Source: Areca catechu (taxonomy: Eukaryota > Streptophyta > Magnoliopsida > Arecales > Arecaceae). From it: a DNA stretch of 64,000 nucleotides. Below are positions 32,283 through 44,291 of the stretch, piece after piece. A program made the position numbers and the translations under genes. Every line of letters starts with the position of its first letter. The first letter of the stretch is position 1. The notes under the pieces are model-generated. The model searched no databases. It was given only the letters and a program-made list of their open reading frames with translations, and was not told where the DNA came from. The stretch covers positions 87,357,157 through 87,421,156 of the forward strand of contig CM038053.1 of NCBI GenBank assembly GCA_021397845.1, in the 5' to 3' direction.

Positions 32283-33949
32283 TGTTGCCCAGGTGGCTTT
32301 CCCAATAGGGGGTGAATTAGGAATTTTAAAAAATCAAAGCAAGTATGTGCTCTTTAAAAACTTCTTTGGAGTGTTAAGTGCTATGGTTCAAATAATTAAA
32401 AGTAGAAGCAAAAGCAGTTAGAGAAAACACAATACAAACAAAAAGAAATTTATAGTGGTTCGGAGCAACCCACTCTTATATCCACTACCCAAGATTACCA
32501 CTTGGGATTTCCACTATATCTCCCACCAGAATACCATCGGATTGTTTTAACAAGCTCACAATCAAAACCTAACTCTCTTTGATTTTAAACCAGGCTCACC
32601 AAAGAAACTTTTACACTTGGTTTTACCAGGATCACCAAGAACATAACACTTGATTTTAACAGGATCACCAAGAACCTAACACTTGGTTTTACATAGGCTA
32701 ACCAAGAACCTATAAAATTTTTAAATCAGGCTTACCAATAACCCAACAATTCAGAAAAAGAATTGTAAAGAGAAAGCAATGAAATGATAAACAGATGTTG
32801 TCGGATGGTTGCTGATGCAGCTCAAGAGAAGCCCTTTTGATTTCACTTCAATGCACTTGAATGGCTTCTTAAACTTTTTCAATAATTGCTTCAAGCTTCT
32901 GATGAGAGTTGGTGAAGACTTGAAGACTATCTTGAATGCTCTTTAGTGCTTTCTTGCTCTCAAGGTTTCTTTGATATTCAAAATAAGCATTCTCCTTTCA
33001 AAAGTTATCCCAAATCTTTATTTATAGTGTCTTGTACTCTTCTCAGGTAGTTTTAGTCATTGTAGACCTTTGGGATGTGACACTTGACCATTGGAGTACT
33101 TTTTGGATTCAAATTCCAAGTTTTGGAACTAGCCATTTTATGCTTGAAATCGACCTTCGAGTCGGCTCGGATCCATAGAGTAGTTATGGTCGAGTCACCT
33201 CGCTTCATTCGGGTTGGCTCGATTTCTCAGTAGCTTGATGCCTTACTCTGGAAGAGTCATCTCACCTTACTTCGAGTCTGCTCGGATTCACAGGCATTCA
33301 AAACTATACTCTAGAAGAGTCAGCTCGGATTCATTAGAGTTGACTCGGTTGGTTGTTTACTCAAAACTCATCTTTCTGGACTCTGGAGGAGTCAACTCGA
33401 GTCTCTAAAGAGTCAGCTCGGATGTTTGATAGAATAATGTAGTTAGCTCGGACTTCCTTCGAGTCAGCTCGGTTGTCTGATTCAAAAAATCATGTTTTGG
33501 ACAAGTCAGCTCAGGTCCCTTATAGTCAACTCGAATATCTATATGCCAGATCCTTCATGCATGCCTTGTGCCAGAGTCGGCTCCTTTGCTTCGAGTTGGC
33601 TTCGATGAGTTCTTCAGTGAAATCTCAGTTCTTCTCTAGAATTCATCCAGTAAGACTTTAAACATTCAAGATACTTTCAAACTCTTCTAATAACATTCTC
33701 TAAGAAATATTAAGCTTGAAACATATCTAGAAGTAATCCATTTTCATGATTTTTTCTTAACTTTTCTTTGGATTCTTCTTTACATGATATACTTTAACAC
33801 AACTTATAACATAAAATAATATTGTAGGAGTTGGATTTTGACCATATAAATCATCCTATAAAAACTTATAAAATACTTGAAGAGTTGTTAGCAAAACAAA
33901 TACATGCTCCAATGTTTTGTTATCATCAAAATCACTCAAGGGGTCAATA
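32283..33949 (-). repeat. Element E 3' LTR
   Basis: 1,667 bp; on the plus strand TGTTGCCCAGG to GGTCAATA. Between 33,150 and 33,640 it carries about fifteen variants of GAGTCGGCTCG. Confidence 0.88.
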
Positions 33950-33976
33950 ATCTCTCCCTTTTTGTTGATGACAAAA
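33950..33976 (-). other. Element E polypurine tract adjacent to the 3' LTR, with extra copies upstream
   Basis: On the minus strand the tract reads AAAAAGGGAGAGAT directly before the LTR. Similar tracts lie at about 34,338-34,356 and 34,427-34,446. Repeated polypurine tracts are a known Sirevirus trait. Confidence 0.7.
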
Positions 33977-34699
33977 CACTTGGCATGAAAAATTTTTACA
34001 ATTTATGTATAACTATATTTGAAAGTAAGCATTAACATGTATTAGAGCTAACTATATTTGACAGTAAGTATTGACATGTATCAGAGATTCTGTATTGGAA
34101 AAATTATACATGTATCAGTGTCAGTGCTTTATATGTTCAGAGTATCAGAGCTTGTATGTATCAAAGTATCAGAGCTAGCATGAACACAAAGAATCAGAGC
34201 TCAAGTTTGCAGTGTATCAAAACCTTTAGAAATGTATCAGATAGTTTCTAAAAATGTCAGAGTTAATTCTTGAGCTAATTTTTGATGTATTCAGAGCAAA
34301 TTACAAGTTTTGACTAAAGCCATTCATTTTCAACAATTTTTCTCCCCTTTTGTATGTTCTTAAAATATTGAAACATGAAACATTTTCATCTCAATAATAT
34401 TTTTTTTCATGCACACAGTCATATATGTCTCCCCCTTTTTGTCAACAATTAAAAAGGTATTCATTTGATTTTTCAATGCTCAATTTTTGAAATAGAATGA
34501 GAAAGTTGTTAAGACTTATTTGAGATAATTTGACTCTCATATCAATTTTGATAATCTAATTAAAATTGATATTGATTTGCATTGTATCAAGTTAAAATAT
34601 CATTGAAAAGCATTGTATAATCATAATTCATACACAGAAGTAAGATACCAAAAGATGCTTTCATTTCATTTTTAGAATTTTCAATACAAGTTACAAAAT

Positions 34700-36649
34700 A
34701 TTGAAAGCAAAGATAGAATCAATCTATTTAACTATCACTAGGTTCATCTACCTTAGTGCTAGTGGATGGTCCAAAAGGTGGTCCAAAAGATGGCATCGAG
34801 GCTATAGGATCCACATATTGTGGCTCAGAATCTTGGGGCTTAAGGTGTGGTGCGCTACCTAGGATGTGCAGAAGGTTAAGTAGGTGTAGGTACAGGCTGA
34901 GGTCTAGGAGTAGCAAAATATGCAATGACTAAAGCCTTTAGCTTAGTGAGGGTCACCAAAATAGAACTAAGCTTTTCCTCCATCTTTTTTATCCCAGTAT
35001 TCAGTGCAAGCTATTCAGTAGCTTGGGCATTAGCAAAAGCTTCAGATGACCCCGTGAGTCTACCAAACTCGGATCTCAGTATTCCAATGCCTTTGGTGTA
35101 ATCTTCTTCCATCTTTTTTGCTTGCTCCATAGAACCCATTCTGTAGCTCATCTTTCGAAGTTCTGTTCTGAACTCTTCAATACTCTGATCAACTAATTTT
35201 TTAATGGTTTCAAAAGCAGTCTTGAGAGTATCTGATATGGGCTGAATGTTAACCTAGGGTACTGGTCTACTGGACTATATCAGGTCAACTCTAAAGTGTA
35301 GCTCTCTAACCTCACCACCAATCTTATCTAATCTGCTATCAACTAATTGGCGAAGCTCGCCGAACATAGAAGTCATGGAACTGGTCAGAGTATAGTCAGT
35401 GACCTTATTTGCTATGCAATGTAATCCTGAGTCATTGAAACACCTGATCTGTCAATAGATGGTCCCTGTGCAGAAGATCTTGGAGCAAAAAGTGTAGTTG
35501 GAACAAATGGCGAGACTAGTACTAGTGGAGAACTAGGTGATGGAGAGAATCTGGGACTCCTATACTCAGTGTGCATAGTCTCCACAACCTCAGTAGTATA
35601 AGCAGGCTCAGTCTCAGCAGTGCATCAATAGGCACATCAACAATAGGCTCTGAAGCTGTAGTACCAGTAGGCTCAAGTATAGGAGGTCCAATAGTAATCT
35701 CTCTAGGCAGCTCCTCACTATCACTATCATCCTCACTACTGCTAGAGCCTTCTATAGCTCTTACTTCAGATCCTTTCTTTTTCCAAATTTCCCCACTAAG
35801 GTGATATCCCGTTCGAAGCAAAGACTTGGAGGAATATGTGTCTGTGTGATGTAGGGGTCGTCCATCTTCCCCATCTAAACTTACTCTTGAGGCCTAAAAT
35901 AGCAATGTAAGCACCATACCATAGGGTAGACATGCTTTAACTTTTCTTATTGCCTCTCTCATTTGCATTATCATTAAATATGGTAAATTGAGGGCCTCCT
36001 CCTCAATTATGTGCTCCATAAAACATAAGTCCCTTTCACTGACCCAGTCGAATCTGCCTATCCTCGGAAGAGAATAATGAAATTATGTAGGAGTCTCATT
36101 TTAATAGATAAAGTGTTGGCCATAACATTTCCAACACCACTAATGTCAACCCTATTCGGTACAGTCCTGAGGGTCTTCTCTTTATCCTTTAGTACTAAGT
36201 GTTTTACACACACTTTCACATTTCCAACAAGCTACTCAGTCTTTCCTCAATGACAATAACTCTTTGTCTTTTCATAGAAGATTCTATGTGTAGAGCTTCA
36301 AGTCTTAGATTTTCATAAAAAGTTCTTACTAGGGTTGGAAAAGTTAGCTCATTTAGAGAACAGAAAAAGCTCCACCCTAGTTATTTAATTGAATCACCTA
36401 TCCATAACCCTATTTCTTTGAGAAATGAAAAAATTATTCTCCTACCACTGGTTATGGATCGTTTGATGTGGATATAACCTGTCTCAAATAAGGAGCTATA
36501 GCCATTTCCCTTACTTTAGTGATTTCCTGCTGTTCTTCCCTTTCTTCTATCTGAGTTGGCTCCTCTTGCTGACATTTGGTTCTTCTTTCAGTCTCAGTTG
36601 AAAGAACAACTCTCTTTGATCTTTTTCCCATGGCCATTTTGGGTGTCAT
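34700..36649 (-). pseudogene. Element E extra 3' ORF (plant transposon-protein-like), broken
   Basis: Located between RNase H and the polypurine tracts, where Sireviruses often carry an additional, sometimes env-like, frame. It starts at a Met (36,649) followed by a Lys/Arg-rich, then Glu/Gln-rich segment. After several frameshifts, the region ~35,880-36,350 reads in pieces like the domain often annotated in plants as putative transposon protein. The segment 35,522-35,821 is Ser/Asp/Glu-rich (SSSSEDDSDSEE). Function unknown; identity is inference from position and residue pattern. Confidence 0.5.
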
Positions 36650-36804
36650 TGCTCTGATTTGGGAAGAAGGATGGAATTGGAGCTTAAGGAAGTGGATTTC
36701 TTAGGTTTTGGAAGTGTTATCAAGTGGAATTCTAGGGTTTAGAGTGAGAATGAAGAGCATAAAAGATCGGAATAAGTCAATCAGCTCTAATAAAAAATAG
36801 TTTG

Positions 36805-36925
36805 CCCGACATTCGAGTTGACTCGACAAGCCCTCAATTGCTCGAGTTAGCTCGAGCAGAGAAAGTTAGACTCAATCAGAAATCCAAGTCAGCTCGAATC
36901 AAGAGCAGAAGCCCGAGTGACTCGA
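36805..36925. repeat. GAGTCGGCTCG-type motif cluster outside the LTR
   Basis: Variants such as gagttgactcga, gagttagctcga and gtcagctcgaa repeat here in the element E internal region, close to the start of the extra ORF. They match the motif array of the LTR. Confidence 0.55.
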
Positions 36926-37079
36926 ATCAAGATTCTTCAAAAGAGTCAAAAAGAGATTAAAAAAATGAAAATAAATTCCAAAAAATTTTAGGGAGAGATA
37001 GTCAAAGATCTTAAATCAATGTAGGAGGCTTTCTAGATGATGTTTCCTTAGATCTGAGGGAATTTAGGTCAAAAAAATC

Positions 37080-37533
37080 CTAAAGAGGGTCACAAAGTCA
37101 TAGTTCTCCTCTAATCATTTCAAATCTATCTTTATCAATAGGTTAGTAAAAATATCAGTAAGTTGATTATCAGTTGAAACAAATTCAAGCATAACATTAC
37201 CATTTAAAACATGATCTCTAATAAAATGATGTCTAATTTCTATGTGCTTTGTTCTAGAATACTGAATTGGATTCTGAGATAAATTAATAGCACTTGTGTT
37301 ATCACACTTGATAGGAATTTTAGCCTATGTAACACCAAAGTCTTCTAGTTGTTATTTTATCCATCATACTTGTGCACAACAACTTCCTGTAGCAAAATAC
37401 TCTGCCTCAGTAGTAGATAGTGCTACCGAGTTTTGTTTCTTACACTGCCATGAGATTAAATTCAACCCTAAAAAGTGATATATGCCCCTAGTACTTTTTC
37501 TATCTATTTTGCATCCACCATAATCAGTATTAG
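37080..37533 (-). pseudogene. pol: Element E RNase H (3' part of pol)
   Basis: Resumes the copia pol frame cut by K: DYGGCKIDRKS, then ISWQCKKQNSVALSTTEAEYFA, then a decayed KHIEIRHHF block. These are the standard blocks of copia RNase H. In-frame breaks occur after CCAQV. Confidence 0.88.
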
Positions 37534-37538
37534 AATAA

Positions 37539-38206
37539 TGATGCAGGATGACTCTAAGATTGCTAATCATGCAAGAAAAATAATAAACTAATTTTTTTAT
37601 GATTTTTATAATTTTATGTGCACACTAGATTCTCAAAATAAAATAAGAACTAACATAAGAAGTAGCAATGCAAAGAATCATTGTATCGCAAGAAAACTCA
37701 TGCAAAATAATAAATTCCAGGACTCGAGAATTGAGAAACTTCCAGATTAGGATAGCTTATCTTCATCAAATCAGAAATTAAAAGAAGGAAAGGATGTTAC
37801 CAATCATTGATTTGAAGAACTTCCGATGAAGAGATCACACAGCACTCTGATTGGAGTTTGGATGATGATGTTTGGTTCCCTTGATTAGATGGTAGATTTG
37901 GGCGGTCCTGGAGGCAAGGATAGCAACCTCTGGGGAGGTGAAACACCTCGAGGATCCTGCAAAACGTCAAAGGTCAATCAAAATAGCAAGTAAGAAAAAG
38001 TAAAGAAACTAAGTTTAGAAGGAATAAGGTTAGGATCTAGAAGTTGGGAGGCAAGGATGTAGATGAAGTTGTTGATTGAGGCATCTTCAAGGCTACTCTT
38101 CAAGGACATGGTTGATGATTGGAAGCTTGGTTTGCTGCTGTGGGCATGGAGGATTGCAAGGGATGGTCAGCCAAAACAAGAACAAGGAATCACAAAAAAA
38201 TAAAGT
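37539..38206 (-). repeat. K 3' LTR, first part
   Basis: Continues at 39,770 after the M insertion; without M the LTR is about 1,593 bp, ending at 40,694. Confidence 0.88.
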
Positions 38207-39764
38207 TGGTGGGGACACCAAGATCAGACACAGATCACCAAATCCCATTTAATTTCATTAGTCATGTGTCAAAGTTTTGAAAATTTTGTAATCAATTAAG
38301 ATTGAGTCCTGTAATTAGTTGAGGTTAGTTGATTTGTCTCAACCCTCAACCTTAGTCCAGTTTTGAGTCCTGTACATCAATTATGAGTCTAGTAAGAGCC
38401 CAATTTTTATACAAGAGAAGAGGTTACCCTACTTTGGAGTTCCACCAGGCCACATCCAGGAGTCAGAGACCATTACATCAGCCCATTGGATTTTATATGA
38501 CAACCTAGGATCCAAGATGCTTCCAAAAACCTTGATTCCTTCTAGATGCCCTCCAGATGCCCAGATTCCAGTCCAGATGCCAAAGCATATTTCCAAACTT
38601 GGGCATCCATGATTCCAGAGGTCCATTTGCATTCCAGCCCAAGGAAATCAAGTCCAAGCACCAAGCCCAGGTCCATTAAGAAGCAAGATTCCAAGAATAT
38701 TCCCTTATCAGGTCATTCCAACTTCCAAGGCCCAAATCCCAAGCGCCCAAGCCACCCTTGGCCGGTCCACTTGCTGTCCATGAAGCCTAACATGCCATTC
38801 CAAGAGGGATTAGGCATCCTCACATGTTGACTTGGTCCAAATCCAAGTGGAGAGAGGAAATAAGAAAAGACTAGGTCAAATTTTAACCTAGTTGGGAATA
38901 CTTTTAAGCCTTGTAATTCTAACCTAGCTAGGAAAGGACTTGTTGTCTAACTAGGAAGAGGACTTGTAACCTAAGTGTAACCATGGTTAGAGAGGGCATG
39001 GGAACTCTAAAATACCCAACCCCTCCCCTCTTGTGTTATCTCTTTCTTATGAATACAACATGCTGAAATTTGTGTTATTGCCTTGTGATTGGTGTTTTTG
39101 TTTTGGTTATTTACTTTGAGTGCTCTCCTTGTGTGCCCTAGCCAAATCCCTGCTGCCCTAGCATTTTTTTTCATCCTTGGAGACCAGCCATGCCTAAGGA
39201 AAAGAAGCCCTAGCTACCATCCAAGACAAGGAGCTTCTTCCTCCTCGGCTGCCATCTCCTAAACCTAATCCCGATTCCCTCAAAACCATAGTTTTTTTTC
39301 ACTTTTCCTATTTGCTGTTTTGGTTGACCCTGATGCTTGCAGGATCCTTAAGGTTCTTTGCCTCCTTAGAGGAGGCCTTCTTTGCTTCCAGGACCACCCA
39401 GATCAGCCATCAGATTCATGGGAATCGAGGCTTCTTCTTCCAGGCTCCAATCAGAGTGTGAGTGATCATTTCCACCACAAAGTTTTCAATCTCTGACTAG
39501 TAAAAACCTTTCCTTCTTTTAATTTTTGATTTGATGAAGATAAGCTATCCTAACTGGAAGATTTTTAACTCTCGGGTCTTGGCTACTTATTATCTTGCAT
39601 GAGTTGTTTGCGATCATGATGATTTTATGCATTGCTATTCCTCTCGCTAGTTCTTTACTTTAGTTTGGAAAATTAGCCTACAAATATAAATTATAAAATC
39701 ATAAAAAAAAAATATTTTGCTATTTTTCTTGCATGTGTAGCAATCTTAGAGTCGTCTCGCATCA
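38207..39764 (+). mobile_element. Solo LTR M (same family as K and L)
   Basis: 1,558 bp, TGGTGGGGACACC to CGCATCA, with perfect TSD AAAGT (38,202-38,206 and 39,765-39,769). No internal domain remains, so it is the product of LTR-LTR recombination. It lies inside a related LTR in opposite orientation. Confidence 0.92.
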
Positions 39765-39769
39765 AAAGT

Positions 39770-40694
39770 AATACAAACACAAGCTCGCAAGCTCAAATAA
39801 ATTTCACCAGGGTTTTTTTGATATCATGAATAAAAATTTGATTACAAGAGGGGAGGGGTGGGGTATTTATAGAGTTCCCATGCACTCTCCTTGTTAGAAT
39901 AGGAATACAAGCTAGATAGGGAGAAGGATTACAAGTGGAGTAGGAATAGGTACACAAGTTGAATAGGAATATGTTCTCCTTGTTTGATATGGATTTCCTT
40001 CCTCCTTTGACTTGGTCAAAGGGCCTTGGACCTGGTCAAATCTCCTTTTCTTGGGCTTGGATTCCTCTTGGCTTGGACTTGGGCTCTTGGTTAGCAATTG
40101 GGGCATCCAAGGATGGGTTGGGTGCATGGGCTTTGGGCCTTGGAGGCTGGGATGTCTGGAGCAGGAATTTCTAGGTATCTTGGTTATAGGCTGGAATATA
40201 CCTGGAATCTTGGTCCTTTATGGACCTGGGCCTTGCATTCACATGGGCTGGGATGCTGGTGGACCTCTAGAATCATGGATGCCATGTTTTAAGAATATGC
40301 TCTGGTATCTGGGAAGGAATCAGGGCATCTAGAATGCATCTGGAAGGAATCAGCATTTCTAGAAAGCATTTTGGATCCTGGGGTGTTACACAAATCCAAC
40401 AAGCTGATGTAGTGGCCTTTGACTCCTGGATGTAGCCTAGTAGAACTCCAAAATAGGGTAACCTCCTCTCTTGTATAAAAATTAGACTCATACTAGACTC
40501 ATAACTGAAGTACACGACTTGATATATTGACTAGGGTTGAGGGTTGAGACAAATTAACTAACCACAACTTATTACAGGACTCAATCATAATTGATTACAA
40601 AATTATGACACATGACTAAGGTTCTAAAATTTAAAACCCTAATCAATAAACTATATGGGATCCAGTGATCTGTATCTGATCTGGTGTCCACACA
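39770..40694 (-). repeat. K 3' LTR, second part
   Basis: Includes a TATA-like box (minus strand TATAAATA, 39,864-39,871) before a C-rich stretch, in the same place as in L. It is followed by a purine tract and the hairpin at 40,717-40,731. Confidence 0.87.
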
Positions 40695-42150
40695 ATTTCT
40701 CTCAGGACAGGAGGAACTCGACCCCATCGAGCAAGGATCAATTTAGCTCAAGGAGGGTCTAGGTTGAGGCACTGTAGATCCTCACCAGTGCTCTACAAGT
40801 CTTCAAATTCTGGCTAACCATGCTAGTGACCAAATACCTTTGATATCCTCTATCTTGGATGCGATAGCTTGATCATCCAGGATTCTCTTAATCTTTTTCT
40901 CACCAAAAGGCCATATTGTTTGTGGACACTCTGGGGTGGCTTAACTCAAAAAGAAAGGGAGTGGCTCAAAGGGCTTGCTAGGTGTCTCTACTGGGTCCCT
41001 ATACTCTACAAAGTCTAAAATAATGAAGGTGGAGCTAATACCTAAATCAGTTTGTCTTTAAGCACATAGGCATTAGGTTGACTACTCTTCATTAATTTGG
41101 ATGGGCCAGCTTTGCAAGCATGAAATTCTTTAACAATCGCATGATCCTCTGCAAACTCTTTATCTCTCTTTCTTTAATTAGCCAAGTTCTTGTAAGGTTC
41201 ATTAATTATGTTCAGCTTTTGACTAATTTCTAGATGCAAATGCTATGCATGGCTAGTGCATCTGTGGACAGATGAATCAGGGCTGTAAATTTATTGGATG
41301 CAAAACTAACACCTAAAAGACTCGACTAGGCTTTCCTATTGAAGGAAATTTTGTTGGACTCTTTAGAACAAAACCAAACAGACTATAGACTCTTGAGGTT
41401 TGATCCTATCATAACAAGCACATAAAAATTTTCTATGTATGCCTACTAAATGCCAAAGGGTATGCAAGAAGTAAGATGCAAACCTAACATGCATAATGTA
41501 TGATTGCATTATGCTTACTTTTATAAAATGCAAATGAATGGTTAAAGAATCATAAAAAAATTCATGAAAAGATAGAAAATATGAGGTGGATTCAGGGTTA
41601 GCCTGATCGAAAAAGGGTTCGGGGTTAATCAGGTAGACTAAGAGACAAGAAGGTGTTTCAGGGATGAGTCTTGTACTAATGAAATTTACCTTATGGGTTT
41701 GAGGCATATCTAAAGGGTCTATATAATGGAAGAAAGGATTGTTGATTTCAGGGAAGAGACCAAATTGAGTCAATGCTATGATTTCATCCTAATGGTATTG
41801 ATTCAAAGATGTCAAGTCCTTTATAAACATTTCTGGCTCATAAATCAAAGGACTGGGCTCTGTAATTGGGCTTTCTTCTAGTGGCTCCTCAGGTAGGATT
41901 CTAATAGTAGGATTGGGTTCCTCATGGTCTTCTTCTTTTAAGGGTTCTTCCACTACATGGTCAGCTAACTCTATGTTAGTTACTATTTGGGTATGGCTAG
42001 CGTTAGCTAAATCTATGTTTGCTCCTACTTGGGTATGGTCAGGTTCAGCTAATGTTGGGTGGTCTTCTACCTGGTCTTCTAATGGTTCAATCCTGGGTCA
42101 TTTGGTTATTTGATTGGATCAGTTGGTCAAACATTTTATTTCTTCGATTA
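40695..42150 (-). pseudogene. K internal region: integrase/chromodomain and gag remnants
   Basis: From the LTR inward: chromodomain and integrase C-terminal remnants (~40,740-41,130), an unknown frame (41,363-41,773, 136 codons) also present in L, and acidic plus N-terminal gag remnants (~41,790-42,135). There is no reverse transcriptase, RNase H or integrase core. The unknown frame shares FPEI-PFFH, NPEPF and NPESTSYFL-FHEFFY with L. Confidence 0.7.
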
Positions 42151-42949
42151 CCGGATAGGTCGAAGATGTGGGAGCAAACTATCGAACCTCTGGCATATGG
42201 TTACCGTATAATTTATCCCTTTGACCTCTAATGCTCACGATGACTGAGATTGGGCTGCCAACCCAGATTGAGTCAGTCGACTACGTGTCTCAACCTCGCA
42301 AGCCCAGTGACTCTTCACTAGGACTACCCCGGCCGAGGATTTGCTAAATTGAGATACTGCGAGACATTCAATCCAAACTGTTGGATAGGTCAATTCCATC
42401 TTGGTCCATCACTGCTACACAAGTACTTGCCTGTACCCAGAAACCTTCCATCATCGGATTAAAAATCGGATAGTCCGGCACCAAAGCACAGGGAGTTGCT
42501 TGCAAGCTACCGTGATGACCTCAGGTCAGAGGGACACATATACCCATATCCAATCGTGAGTATCCCTTTGGCAGAAAGGGGCTGCACGGAGTCACGTTCA
42601 ATAAGATATCACATATCCCACTTGCAGATCACATCAGTGTCATCACACTCATTTGGTCAAGAGGACAACCAAACGATGTGAACTACAACAACCTATACTT
42701 GATATATTGCTCTCCAGTATAATATATCCTTTGGTTGTGAACAAGGTTTAAGGACCACTCGATACATCCTCTCTGTATCGAAGTCAGTGTAGTCCTAAGG
42801 ACTTCATCCCATGAAAAGAGTTCATTTAAGGAAATTAAGTATGTGATGAGCTGCCAAAAATAATATTTTATTAATTCATAAAAAGAGTATAATACTGAGC
42901 ACAACCGCCTACAACCCAGGCGATTGGCTTTGGGACACAATTCCCAATA
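42151..42949 (-). mobile_element. Copia-like LTR fragment H2
   Basis: A second copy of H1 sequence, with the start of the LTR (42,949, minus strand TATTGGGAATTG) intact and the other end missing. It sits between the truncated gag of K and the truncated K 5' LTR, so the insertion was followed by a deletion that removed part of both. Confidence 0.7.
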
Positions 42950-44286
42950 GTTATCAATCAGTGTTTGAAGAACTCCGATGAAGTGATCACACAGCACTCT
43001 GATTGGAGTCTGAATTATGAAGCTCGGTTTCCTTGATTAGATGGCTGATTTGGACGGTCTTGGAGGCAAGGAAAGTCTCCTCTGGGGAGCTGAAACACTC
43101 GGGGATCCTGCAAAACATCAAGGGTCAATCAAAATAGCAAGTAAGAAAAAGAAAAGAAACTAGGTTTAGAAGGAATCAGGTTAGGTTTAGAAGTTGGGCG
43201 GCAATGAAGCACATGAAGCTGTTGATCGGGTGTCTTCAAGGTTGCTCTTCAAGGACATGGCTGATGTGTGAAAGCTTGGTTTGTTACTGTGGGTGTGGAG
43301 GATTGCAAGGGATGGTTGGCCAACACAAGAACAAGAAACCACAAAAAAAACAAAGTAACACAAACACAAGCTCTCAAGCTCAAATAAATTTCACCAGGAT
43401 TTTTTTTGATATCATGAATAAAAATTTGATTACAATAGGGGGAGGGGTGGGGTATTTATAGAGTTACCATGCCCTCTCCTTGTTATAATAGGAATACAAG
43501 CTAGATAGGGAGAACGATTACAAGTGGAGTAGGAATAGGTTCACAAGTTGAATAGGAGTAGGTTCTCCTTGTTTGATACGGATTTCCTTCCTCCTTTGAC
43601 TTGGTCAAAGGGCTTTGGACTTTGTCAAATCCCTTTTTCTTGGTCTTGGATGCCTCTTGGCTTGGACTTGGGCTCTTGGGCAGCAATTGGGGTGTCCAAG
43701 GATGGGTTGGGTGCATAGGCTTTGGGCCCTGGAGGCTTGGGATGCCTAGAGTAGGAATATTCCAGGTATCTTTGTTCTGGGTTGGAATATACATGGAATC
43801 TTGGTTCTTAATGGACCTTGGCCTTGCATTCACCTGGGCTGGATGCAGGTGGACCTCTGGAATCTTGGATGCCCTGGTTTGAGAATATGCTTTGGTATCT
43901 GTGGAGGAATCTGGGCATCTGGAAGGCATTTAGAAGGAATCAGGGTTTCTAGAAAGCATTTTGGATCCTGGGGTGTTACACAAAATCCAACAAGCTAATG
44001 TAGTGGCCTCTGACTCCTGGATGTGGCCTGGTGGAACTCCAAAATAGGGTAACCTCCTCTTTTGTACAAAATTTAGACTCATACTGGACTCATAACTGAA
44101 GTATAGGACTCGATATACTGGCTAGGGTGAGGGTTGGGACAAATCAACTAACCTCAACTTATTACATGACTCAATCTTAATTGATTATAAAATTGTGACA
44201 CATAACTAAGTAACTAAAATTTGAAACCCTAATCAATAAACTATATGGGATCCAGTGATCTATGTCTGATCCTGGTGTCCCCACCA
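42950..44286 (-). repeat. K 5' LTR, truncated
   Basis: 1,337 bp, corresponding to the 3' LTR from 37,797 onward. Lacks the last ~258 bp. TATA-like box at 43,453-43,460 (minus strand TATAAATA). Confidence 0.87.
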
Positions 44287-44291
44287 AATAA

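Larger units (their letters stand above)
37539..44286 (-). mobile_element. Non-autonomous gypsy-derived element K (6,748 bp with insertions)
   Basis: TSD AATAA (37,534-37,538 and 44,287-44,291) within the RT-RNase H junction of E. On the minus strand it starts TGGTGGGGACACC and ends CCTGCATCA. Its internal region keeps only a gag N-terminal remnant, an unknown frame and integrase/chromodomain remnants. It has suffered insertion of solo LTR M and of H2, with loss of the primer site and ~258 bp of the 5' LTR. Same family as L. Confidence 0.88.

Noticed and set aside
38546..38830. Small proteins in M and in K/L LTRs (also 39,912-40,515, 43,501-43,998)
   Set aside because: They sit in LTRs of one family, on both strands, and are broken differently in each copy.
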